From contig NZ_JACXAA010000003.1 of NCBI RefSeq assembly GCF_014699035.1, forward strand, positions 62,001 to 126,000: DNA of 64,000 bases, written 5' to 3'. The DNA is from Spirosoma validum. GTDB taxonomy: Bacteria > Bacteroidota > Bacteroidia > Cytophagales > Spirosomataceae. The position numbers and the translations under genes were made by a program. This document shows, in pieces, positions 1 through 7,636 of this stretch. The stretch's first letter is position 1. Every line of letters starts with the position of its first letter. The notes under the pieces were generated by a model. That model had not been told where the DNA came from and ran no database searches. It saw only the letters and a program-made list of their open reading frames with translations.

Positions 1-1166
1 TGATAAATGTAGCTGGCTCCATCTGTCAGCGTAAGGCCAATGAAGCCCGTTTTGCCGTCTTTGGGAGAGTAGTTATTCCGACCTGCCAATTGTGTGATTT
101 CGCTGACCGCCGGTAATCCATCCACCCATTTGAACGTCTGGTTGTAGACATTGACAACAGCTAGCTTTTTACCTACAGCATAGGCCCCTTTTTCAGCCGC
201 CGAGGTCATTGTCAGAATGAAATTGCCCTGACCGACGTACAACTGGGTAGTCAAATTGTAGCCACCCGATGCCTGCTCTACGTTGAAGAGGTAGGTCTTA
301 TCGAACTCGGTTGTGCCCGACTTAATCCGCGTAATGGCCGATGGCTTGGTTGACGTAAGTTTGCTGCTACTGGTGGCTACGCCCGACGAGAACGCATACG
401 TATCACCCTGCTCATCAACGGCCAGTCCGTCGGTGAAATAGCGGCCGATAAAACTGGTCCGATTGTCTTTGATCACTTTTTCGACTTTTAAATCGGGATA
501 CGACAACACGGCTACCCAGGCACTGTCGGGATAGCTGGTGCCAAACCCGTCGGGCGCTACGCCTTTGATACTCATGTAGGGCGCAAAGAGTTTGTCGCCT
601 ACCTGCGTGGCCCACGTAAAGTGCGCCCGTTCACCGTTACCGGCCAGTTGCACGATATTAACCTGAGCTTCTCCGACAATCTTTGAACTTTCGGCCTGGA
701 TGCGATAGAACGACGCACTTTCGTTACCCGAACGAGGTACTTTCACCGTGACGACGTCATCTTTCATCGGGGCGAAAACCTGAACCGTTTCGGCCTGAAA
801 ATCCGATACTTTTTCCAGCTTTCCGGCTGAGTTAACGACGTATGTTGTTACGGCTCCCGGATTTCCCTGCCCGTAAAGCAGACTGAAAAAACGGTTCTTA
901 TGCGTTACGTAGTACCGGTACGTACCGTCCTGCTCAATGCCCGATCCTTTCGTTGAGACCGTACCTTTCGTTAGCGTATCGGCGGTTAGTAAGTAATCCG
1001 CAACTCCTTGTGAACCAACGGGCGTGGCCGAGATGATGAATTTTACCTTGGAGCCATCGGTTGGCGTGCCCGTTCCCGGATTAAGTTCTGATTCCTCTTT
1101 TTTACAGGCAGTCAGTGACAGGCCAATAGCCAGCACTGTCAGTACGTATTTATTCGTGTTAAACAT
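1..1166 (-). CDS. DUF4374 lipoprotein (3' end cut off by the window)
   Basis: Translation from the ATG at 1164-1166 gives 388 residues with no stop before the window edge, so the C-terminus is missing. It opens with a lipoprotein signal whose lipobox is LTAC (Cys about residue 21) followed by KKEE. The rest reads as a beta-propeller-like DUF4374 protein (for example GERAHFTWATQVGDKLFAPY). DUF4374 proteins are commonly encoded beside TonB-dependent receptors for iron or siderophores, and here the receptor gene lies 23 bp upstream on the same strand, so the two are probably one operon. Role inferred: a surface or periplasmic partner of the receptor. The biochemical function of the family is unknown. 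Confidence 0.8.
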   Translation of the reverse strand, partial: MFNTNKYVLTVLAIGLSLTACKKEESELNPGTGTPTDGSKVKFIISATPVGSQGVADYLLTADTLTKGTVSTKGSGIEQDGTYRYYVTHKNRFFSLLYGQGNPGAVTTYVVNSAGKLEKVSDFQAETVQVFAPMKDDVVTVKVPRSGNESASFYRIQAESSKIVGEAQVNIVQLAGNGERAHFTWATQVGDKLFAPYMSIKGVAPDGFGTSYPDSAWVAVLSYPDLKVEKVIKDNRTSFIGRYFTDGLAVDEQGDTYAFSSGVATSSSKLTSTKPSAITRIKSGTTEFDKTYLFNVEQASGGYNLTTQLYVGQGNFILTMTSAAEKGAYAVGKKLAVVNVYNQTFKWVDGLPAVSEITQLAGRNNYSPKDGKTGFIGLTLTDGASYIY

Positions 1167-1189
1167 AGTTGTATGAAAATTGAAAGCGA

Positions 1190-3562
1190 TTATTTACCAA
1201 CGAAGTATCTGAGTTTCACATAAAAGCCGCGGCTTGGCTTTTGCAGACTGAAGTTGTCGTACAGCTTACTGTCGAGTACGTTTTTACACTCAAAGCCGAT
1301 ATTGTATTTGCCACCCGCCAGCGCATAGACCAGATTGACGTCGTGCGCCAACTGCTCCGGAATATCCAGCTTATCCTGGCCTAAACTGGGCCAGTAGAGG
1401 TAGTAAGCGTGTACGTAAAGCAGATTATAGCCGACCGACAGGGTGTTCCCCTGACCACCCACATTGCGCAGAAACAGGGAGGCATCGGCGTTCCCGAACA
1501 GGAAAGGCATGTTGGGGATTCGATCGCGGAAGAGCGGACTTTCCGTCGTATAGCCGTCTTCGTAGCGGGTGTTATTCCGCAGGTTCTGATACGTTAGATT
1601 CGTACCCACCGTCAGGAATTGCCGGTAGGAGTAACGGATTTCGCCGTCAAAGCCGAGGTTTGTTACGTCGGCCAGATTATCCATGACCTGTTTGGTCTGG
1701 TTGTTGTTGAGCCGGGGCCGAATGAAGCCCTGTGCATCGCGGTAAAGTACGTTACCGGCAAAGCTGAACCGATGTACTTTCGCCAGATTCGTCAGGTAGC
1801 TGAAACCAAGGTTATAATTTCGGCTGGTTTCGGGTTTAAGGTTGATGTTGCCTTCCAGATTCAGCAGGTCACCATACAACTCATCCGTTTCGGGCAACCG
1901 GTAACTCTTCTCGAAGGAGGCTTTCAGCTGTAAATTCTTCTGGAGAAAAAAAGACGTAGCGATGCCGTATCCTAGCTGATTAAACCCGTTTTTCTGGGTC
2001 ATGTAGGCAACATCGCCGTAAGTACCGCTGGGGTTATACGTGATGCCGTATTTGTTATTCTGTGAGAAATGCTTGATAAACAGGGACGTATTCCAGCGTT
2101 CGCTGTAATCGTATTTGTAGCCAATGCCCAGCACATTCTTGGTATTGACACGCGGCTGTTCGTAGTTCGCACTCGTCGGATTCAACTCGTCGGAACCCGT
2201 CCGATTGAACGTATTGAACACATTATTGATGCTCAGCGCCTGCTTTTCGGAAATCTGGTAACTGACGTTGGCCGTTACCAACCCATTGTTGTTGCGGAAT
2301 TTATAGAGCGATCGTTCACGTTCACTGCCTTTTCCTGGATACTGTTTATACTGCTGAAACCAGTTATAGCGCCGGTAAACCGTATCGACGTTCTGCTCCT
2401 GACCCAGATTAAAATTACCCGTCAGCCGAACGTTTAACCCTTTGATGAGCAGGTTATCTTTTTGATACCGGACACTGGGCATGACGATGTTGCCCCGCCG
2501 GTACCAGTCGCCAAATACGCTGACCATACGGGCACCCGTCTGAATCTCGGCGCGGTTCTGGCCCAACGTAATACCGAACAAAAGTTTATCGGCAAAACGC
2601 TTTCCTACTACGCCGACAGTGGCCACTATCGTTTCATTGCGATACGTATCATGGAACCGTCGGACGCGCTGATTGCGAAAATATTCACCCGTGTTGATGT
2701 CGGCCACATCGACCGTTACCCAGTAGTTGTTGTTCGAATAGTTCTGGAAGGCGTTTAGTTGAACCGTAAAACCCGATTTCGTCGTAACCCCCGCATTAAC
2801 GGCGGTACGGTGCGTATTGAATGAACCATAGGAGTACGACGCATCCAAATAATTCCGCTGTCTGTTTCCCGTAACAATGTTAACGGCACCCCCCAGAGCG
2901 TCGGAACCTAACCAGATGGGTACAACCCCTTTGTAAACTTCGACCCGTTCGGCTAGGTTGATGGGAATGTTGTTGAGCTGAAACGATGAGCCAAAATTGT
3001 CCATTGGGATGCCATCGATAAAAAACTTCACCTGGCGACCCGTAAAACCATTCAGCGAAAAATTGAAGTTAGATCCAACGCCACCCGATTCACGAACCCG
3101 AACTCCCGACACCCGGTCGAGCGCATGCGATAAGTCGAGGGTTGAATTGTGGAGTTTCGTCGCATCAATGGCCGTTACGTTGAATGCCTGCCGACAAACT
3201 TCTTTGGCTTCGCTACGTCCGATCACGGATACCGTCTCCAGTTGTTGGGTCGATGAGACCAGTCGAAAATTATGTCGGAGAGTTTCACCGGATTTAACGG
3301 TTACAGTCTTTTGCTGAGTTTGGTAACCCACAAAGGAAGCTGTCAGGGTGTGCGTACCAGGCGAGAGATTGTCCAGTTGAAAATTACCCGATTCGTCCGT
3401 ATTGATTCCCTTCGAGGTACCCGCCAGCATAACGGTCACTCCCATCAACTGATCGCCCTCTTCGGAGACAATTCGTCCACGTAAGGCGCCCGTCGATTGG
3501 GCATGGGCAAGATAAGATAACATACAGACGAGTCCTGTATACAGTAATTTTCTAAGAGGCAT
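1190..3562 (-). CDS. TonB-dependent outer-membrane receptor (siderophore type)
   Basis: 790 residues. The signal peptide ends near LAHAQ (residue 22). A carboxypeptidase-like regulatory beta-sandwich follows (about 25-105), then a plug domain (about 110-235, with FIDGIPMDNFGSSF and VEVYKGVVPIWLGSDALGGAVNIVT) and a beta-barrel ending in an aromatic-rich strand. The length fits a siderophore or metal receptor rather than a SusC (usually over 1000 residues). There is no STN domain, so signalling by a FecR/ECF route is not expected. The DUF4374 gene lies directly downstream and a PchR-like AraC regulator is divergent, 259 bp away. Substrate is inferred from this context: an iron siderophore or similar chelate imported across the outer membrane with TonB energy. 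Confidence 0.9.
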   Translation of the reverse strand: MPLRKLLYTGLVCMLSYLAHAQSTGALRGRIVSEEGDQLMGVTVMLAGTSKGINTDESGNFQLDNLSPGTHTLTASFVGYQTQQKTVTVKSGETLRHNFRLVSSTQQLETVSVIGRSEAKEVCRQAFNVTAIDATKLHNSTLDLSHALDRVSGVRVRESGGVGSNFNFSLNGFTGRQVKFFIDGIPMDNFGSSFQLNNIPINLAERVEVYKGVVPIWLGSDALGGAVNIVTGNRQRNYLDASYSYGSFNTHRTAVNAGVTTKSGFTVQLNAFQNYSNNNYWVTVDVADINTGEYFRNQRVRRFHDTYRNETIVATVGVVGKRFADKLLFGITLGQNRAEIQTGARMVSVFGDWYRRGNIVMPSVRYQKDNLLIKGLNVRLTGNFNLGQEQNVDTVYRRYNWFQQYKQYPGKGSERERSLYKFRNNNGLVTANVSYQISEKQALSINNVFNTFNRTGSDELNPTSANYEQPRVNTKNVLGIGYKYDYSERWNTSLFIKHFSQNNKYGITYNPSGTYGDVAYMTQKNGFNQLGYGIATSFFLQKNLQLKASFEKSYRLPETDELYGDLLNLEGNINLKPETSRNYNLGFSYLTNLAKVHRFSFAGNVLYRDAQGFIRPRLNNNQTKQVMDNLADVTNLGFDGEIRYSYRQFLTVGTNLTYQNLRNNTRYEDGYTTESPLFRDRIPNMPFLFGNADASLFLRNVGGQGNTLSVGYNLLYVHAYYLYWPSLGQDKLDIPEQLAHDVNLVYALAGGKYNIGFECKNVLDSKLYDNFSLQKPSRGFYVKLRYFVGK

Positions 3563-3821
3563 TGGGACGGAGTATACGGTGTTTTATTGTGTTCAGTTAA
3601 TCGATGCCCATAACCAAGGAGCGTGGTGTAATTAGGGCGCTACAGAGCGCGTGTTCCGGAAAAAGCTATTGACATTGCTGAGAGAGTGAACAAGTTGGTT
3701 ATTAAGCATATTGGCGCATACATAGTGAAACTGATGGACAACTAGCCAGTACCATCTTCTGCGTTTGACGGTCAGCGACGTAGTGTTGATAACTATTCTT
3801 ATTTAGATTAATTAAATTTTA

Positions 3822-4901
3822 ATGCAAATTTGCAGCTCGAAATCTTGTGATAGGTATCGTAAATGGGAGTATTACTACCGAAATCGGGCCAATATGGAAA
3901 TAATGATAAAAGTTGAAGGAAAGGCTACAATCCTGCGTCGGGAGGAAATGGCTGGTTCCGAAGAACATAATCCCGAACTGTTTACGGAGCGACGGGTCGC
4001 GATTCAGGATGAACAAATTGGTCTTATTACCGATACCCAGATTACGACAGGTGATTTCTTAATGGCTCATTGTGATTTTCAATTAACTCAGCCCATTCAG
4101 TTAATCAAGGAGGTTGAAACGGATATTATTCAGCTGGACTTTGCCTTACAGGGTGATAGTCAGGTCCATATGGGCGGGCGGCCAACTCAACATAGCTTTT
4201 CCAGTGGACAGCATAACATAAGTTATATGCCCAAATCAAAAAGCACGTATGCATATCCGGCTTCAGAGCAGGATTACAGCGTCATCATTATCCCTAGGGA
4301 GGTATACTTTCACTTACTGCCTCCTGGCTGTGAACTACATCGGCAATTTGCAGCCCGGGTCAGGCAGCACAAAGCCGGTTTCATTACGCCTAAAAACTTA
4401 CCCATAACCCCGGCTATGGCGTGGCTCCTTCAAGATATGCGAACCACTCAGCGAACGGGCTGTCTGAAGCGTTTATTTCTGGAATCCAGGATAATCGAAC
4501 TCCTAATGCTCCAATTGGAACAGATACAGGGTAATCAACTGATAAATCAGCCATTGAAAAAAGCCAACTCAGTCAAAATAACGGAAGCCCGTGAACTGCT
4601 GGATGCTCGCTATACTGATCCGCCCACGATTGTCGAGCTGGCGAAACTGATAGGACTAAATGAGTTCAACCTAAAGCGGAATTTTAAGGAGCAAGTGGGC
4701 ACGACCATTTTAGGCTATATTACCAAAAAGCGAATGGAAGAAGCTAAGCGGTGGTTGCTGGAAGGTGATAAGAGCATTAGCGAGATTTCGTATTGGGTAG
4801 GCTATAAAAACCCCGCTCATTTCACGGTAGCCTTTAAACAATTCTATGGCCTGCTTCCAAGTGCGATGCGAACAATTCCGGGCCTATCCCAACAAATATG
4901 A
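3822..4901 (+). CDS. AraC-family transcriptional regulator (PchR-like)
   Basis: 359 residues from the first ATG. An N-terminal sensing region (about 30-240) contains QLDFALQGDSQVHMGG, as in PchR-type regulators. The C-terminal AraC double helix-turn-helix spans about 255-350 (ARELLDARYTDPPTIVELAKLIGLN, then ISEISYWVGYKNPAHFTVAFKQFYG). The gene diverges from the TonB receptor across a 259-bp gap where its operator should lie, so it probably activates receptor/DUF4374 expression in response to a ligand. The start is uncertain: the first 24 residues look unlike the family, and the ATG at 3894 is an alternative. No ribosome binding site decides between them. Confidence 0.88.
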   Translation: MQICSSKSCDRYRKWEYYYRNRANMEIMIKVEGKATILRREEMAGSEEHNPELFTERRVAIQDEQIGLITDTQITTGDFLMAHCDFQLTQPIQLIKEVETDIIQLDFALQGDSQVHMGGRPTQHSFSSGQHNISYMPKSKSTYAYPASEQDYSVIIIPREVYFHLLPPGCELHRQFAARVRQHKAGFITPKNLPITPAMAWLLQDMRTTQRTGCLKRLFLESRIIELLMLQLEQIQGNQLINQPLKKANSVKITEARELLDARYTDPPTIVELAKLIGLNEFNLKRNFKEQVGTTILGYITKKRMEEAKRWLLEGDKSISEISYWVGYKNPAHFTVAFKQFYGLLPSAMRTIPGLSQQI

Positions 4902-5103
4902 ATATCGTTTTTGGTAATTCAGGCGAGTGGTTTTTAAAGATAAAGCTAGAAGTCGTCTGAGTGAAGGGCGCGATACGAGACCGTGAACTGCATTTTTATA
5001 ATTTGATACTATTATACCAGGGGTAGTCTTTACTTTTAATTAAACGGGATTAGTCACCGGTTGGTAGTCATTGTGTAAACAGCATCCATAAAGTAAACGA
5101 AAT

Positions 5104-5514
5104 ATGAACTCCAGCATAGAATTTCTAAACCCGGACGAATTATTGAAAAATCCTGCTTTCTCTCAGATTGCTATTACGAACGGAAGTGGAAGTACGATTT
5201 ATATTGGTGGACAGAATGCAATCACAAAAGACCTGGAAATAATTGGGAAAGGTGATATAGCCCTGCAAACAGAATATGTGTTGAAAAATATTGAAATTGC
5301 TTTAAATACCTGCGGTGCAACGTTAGACGACTTGTTTAAATTGACAATCTACATTGTACAGGGACAGGACGTACGAAAGGGCTTTGAAGGGGCACAGGGT
5401 TTTTTGAAAAAATTAAGTAACCCGCCTGTTATTTCTGGTATTGTGGTCGCAGGTTTGGCAAATCCTGATTATTTAGTCGAAATTGAAGCGGTTGCCTTCA
5501 AAAGAGAAAAATAA
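5104..5514 (+). CDS. RidA/YjgF-family protein lacking the catalytic arginine
   Basis: 136 residues, the full length of the family. The Rid fold is plain: IYIGGQNA near residue 36, QTEYVLKNIEIALNTCGATLDDLFKLTIYIV (about 57-87), and the C-terminal LVEIEAVAFKREK. RidA proper deaminates reactive 2-aminoacrylate enamines and uses an Arg just before the LP turn (Arg105 in E. coli, within VARLP). Here that stretch reads VAGLANPD, so the Arg is replaced by Gly. By family knowledge this points to a non-deaminase Rid subgroup. Substrate unknown. Monocistronic: 200 bp after the AraC gene, with an 11-bp hairpin downstream. Confidence 0.85.
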   Translation: MNSSIEFLNPDELLKNPAFSQIAITNGSGSTIYIGGQNAITKDLEIIGKGDIALQTEYVLKNIEIALNTCGATLDDLFKLTIYIVQGQDVRKGFEGAQGFLKKLSNPPVISGIVVAGLANPDYLVEIEAVAFKREK

Positions 5515-5576
5515 TTACGAAGAGGGAAACAGGTCTGATTATAGACTACGTTCAACGGATTGATTGACTGATGATG

Positions 5577-5604
5577 TTTATGGCGCTTACTCTAGCGCCA
5601 TAAA
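5577..5604 (+). terminator. Hairpin downstream of the RidA-like gene
   Basis: An 11-bp perfect inverted repeat (5577-5587 with 5594-5604) around a 6-nt loop, stem sequence tttatggcgct. It lies 62 bp after the RidA stop. No T-run follows on the plus strand, so it may be a weak terminator or 3'-end stabiliser rather than a canonical intrinsic terminator. Confidence 0.45.
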
Positions 5605-5820
5605 CTCCGGTAGCCCGGTTCATTAATCCGTAGGTAGGTCCAGATGACCATGATACTCAGATCCATTATAGATTGCCATCATTAGTTGGCTGAGTTACTC
5701 GATATAGTGCTCCGGCTCACTGCTACTATTTCTTCAGGGTTTAGCTCAGCCAAGGTTGAGTTGACCGGACCGGTTATGGAAAGAGAGCCGCTGGAAAATC
5801 AAGTGATAACGTACTAGTAG

Positions 5821-5876
5821 TTTAATGCAGAAAAAACGTCCTGAGCGATAACTCAGGACGTTTTTTCTGCATTAAA
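5821..5876 (-). terminator. Long perfect hairpin terminator of the WXXGXW gene
   Basis: A 25-bp perfect inverted repeat (5821-5845 with 5852-5876) around a 6-nt loop. The core stem has acgtcctgag, flanked by A6 and T6 tracts, so it can terminate from either direction. The minus-strand stop codon at 5877-5879 touches the stem directly. Plus-strand transcripts from the RidA gene could also stop here. Confidence 0.85.
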
Positions 5877-6203
5877 CTAATAACTCCAGTACCCGTCAAC
5901 CCAAACTTTTCCACGGGGAGTTTGTCGCCAATAACCGGGATTCCAGGTTTTATACCGGGCTGGTTTTGAATACGTAGCATACCGAGCAGGAGCTGTTCGA
6001 TAATAGCCATTTACCCACAGATAATCCCGTCCTCGACGGATGTAATGACCCGGTACCCATACTTGACGGACGGCCGGGGCACTTGGAACGACGATAACCC
6101 TTCTGGGCCCAGGTACCTGGGCTGTGGCATTATCGGCATCGACTGTACACAACGCGGTGAGCAACAAGCTCGTTAATACCAATACTTTCACGTTCGTTTT
6201 CAT
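5877..6203 (-). CDS. Secreted WXXGXW (YXWGXW) repeat protein
   Basis: 108 residues. An N-terminal signal peptide (about 1-29, ending ATAQ) precedes a basic, aromatic-rich mature part with repeated aromatic-glycine units: VWVPGHYIRRGRDYLWVNGYY (in part), TWNPGYW, VWVDGYW. This matches the small exported WXXGXW/YXWGXW repeat family, whose biochemical role is not established; an envelope or cell-surface location is inferred. It stands alone, with 577 bp of apparently empty DNA upstream and a strong hairpin immediately after the stop. Confidence 0.75.
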   Translation of the reverse strand: MKTNVKVLVLTSLLLTALCTVDADNATAQVPGPRRVIVVPSAPAVRQVWVPGHYIRRGRDYLWVNGYYRTAPARYATYSKPARYKTWNPGYWRQTPRGKVWVDGYWSY

Positions 6204-6813
6204 AGCGTTTACTGATTAAGTTCGGCAGAAAAGCAGCTCATTCTTCGGTTGAGATGGCCATTTTCTGCTCCAATTATCTTTACTAGGCTATGGTTTATAA
6301 ACCGAAAAGTTTTAAACCTGGCTACTTATCAACCCAACTGAGAACGATATTGTTGGACAATTTTGCTGATATATAGTCTTGTTGACAGAATCTAACCTGA
6401 CAAAACTCTTAAAATATCCTGTCTAGGTTGGGAATAGGACTACTACAAATCCAGTGATTTTGCTGCCAATTGCCCGTGCCAGGGTAGCTACTTCCAGGAT
6501 GGCTTACGGAATTTATTAACACCTGACCTTGCCCAGACGTAGACACTCGTAAAATGACTGTACTTATAGGAGTTTAGTTTACATCAGGTCAATAAGTTCA
6601 GTATCGATGAAACGGCTTGTTATTGCTTTGTATATCCATTAGGTTTAATCGGCTGACGTATGTTAGGGATTAAACTAGGCAGTTATTGAATAATTACCGT
6701 TCAGTTAAACCCATCAAATGTGCATCTGAAAACATTCACGAAAACGCTGATTAATGAATTGGTTATAATTGAGTTAGGGTTTGCTTTTCAGGTTTATCTC
6801 CTCTGACGTAACA
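6204..6813. other. Non-coding gap
   Basis: AT-rich stretch between the divergent WXXGXW and VOC genes. I found no reading frame with recognisable protein similarity and no strong hairpin. It presumably carries the two promoters, but no clear Bacteroidota -33/-7 match was seen. Confidence 0.5.
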
Positions 6814-7266
6814 ATGGACAAGACAATGGAACAACGACTGAGTGTGATTACGCTAGGTGTCGACGATTTAGCTGCCATGAAACAGTTTTACTCCGAAATC
6901 ATCGGCTGGCCAACAGTGGCTGAAAACAAAGACATTGTCTTTTATACGCTGAATGGATTTCTGTTCAGTCTTTTTGGTCGAACGAGTCTGGCTAAGGGGG
7001 CGGGTCTAGCCCCTGAAGGAAGTGGTTTCCGTTCCTTTACCTTAGCTTATAACGTACCGACCAGACAAGAAGTGGATCATTTGTTCGAAGAGTTGAAAAA
7101 GAAGAACGTTCACATGTTAGGCGAACCGCAGAACACGCCGTTTGGTGGATACTTTTTTTACTTTACTGATCCAGAAAGCAACGTACTGGAAGTGGCTTAT
7201 AATCCTTACATCCCGTTGGATGAACAAGGTAATGTCATCACCCACAATAGCATTGATGATTTATGA
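6814..7266 (+). CDS. VOC (glyoxalase/bleomycin-resistance fold) protein
   Basis: 150 residues from the ATG at 6814; the frame is open back to a TTG at 6781 but those residues look unlike the family. One vicinal-oxygen-chelate unit pair is visible: ISVITLGVDDLAAMKQFYSEIIGW-like start (RLSVITLGVDDL), FTLAYNVPTRQEVDHLFEEL in the middle, and FTDPESNVLEVAYNP at the end, where the last Glu is the usual metal ligand. VOC proteins include lyases, dioxygenases and antibiotic-binding proteins; the substrate cannot be told from sequence. A second start (6826, MEQRL) is equally plausible. A small membrane protein gene begins 53 bp downstream on the same strand. Confidence 0.8.
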   Translation: MDKTMEQRLSVITLGVDDLAAMKQFYSEIIGWPTVAENKDIVFYTLNGFLFSLFGRTSLAKGAGLAPEGSGFRSFTLAYNVPTRQEVDHLFEELKKKNVHMLGEPQNTPFGGYFFYFTDPESNVLEVAYNPYIPLDEQGNVITHNSIDDL

Positions 7267-7319
7267 GCCAAGTTAAAGAAGGGCTGTGTCTGCATGGCTA
7301 AACTGGATAATATGGGTCT

Positions 7320-7499
7320 ATGAGAACACTTGGACTTGTCGTCGTAAGCTTGCTGATTAGTTATGTATGTATCGCTTATTTAAGTGACGAATGGAAACCC
7401 TTTCATTGGAAAGTCGAATCGCAAGCCTGGGCACTAGTAGGCGAAGTAACGTTTCTAGTGCTCTTTCTGCTGTTTCGGCACAAACTGAATAAAGATTAA
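7320..7499 (+). CDS. Small membrane protein, 59 residues
   Basis: ATG at 7320, stop TAA at 7497-7499. The protein has two hydrophobic segments (about 4-22, GLVVVSLLISYVCIAYL, and about 38-52, ALVGEVTFLVLFLLF) joined by a short polar stretch, and a basic C-terminus (RHKLNKD). It follows the VOC gene on the same strand and may be co-transcribed. I recognise no family. The clean two-helix topology and the start-to-stop fit support a real gene, but its size makes this tentative. Confidence 0.55.
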   Translation: MRTLGLVVVSLLISYVCIAYLSDEWKPFHWKVESQAWALVGEVTFLVLFLLFRHKLNKD

Positions 7500-7636
7500 A
7501 ACCTGCCGATTTCAAAGACAACTTTTCGGTTAGCAGTTGTTTTTTAGGTCAAATCCAGATACTACGGGCTCATGTACCGGCCTATGCAGGCCGTCCAGAT
7601 AAAGGCTCGTTTGGTTCCTATGATTTATAAAGCACC

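Noticed and set aside
5022..5040. Possible -7 promoter element before the RidA-like gene
   Set aside because: TTTG and TAgtcTTT occur about 18 bp apart but do not fit the Bacteroidota TAnnTTTG consensus exactly, so I did not list it.
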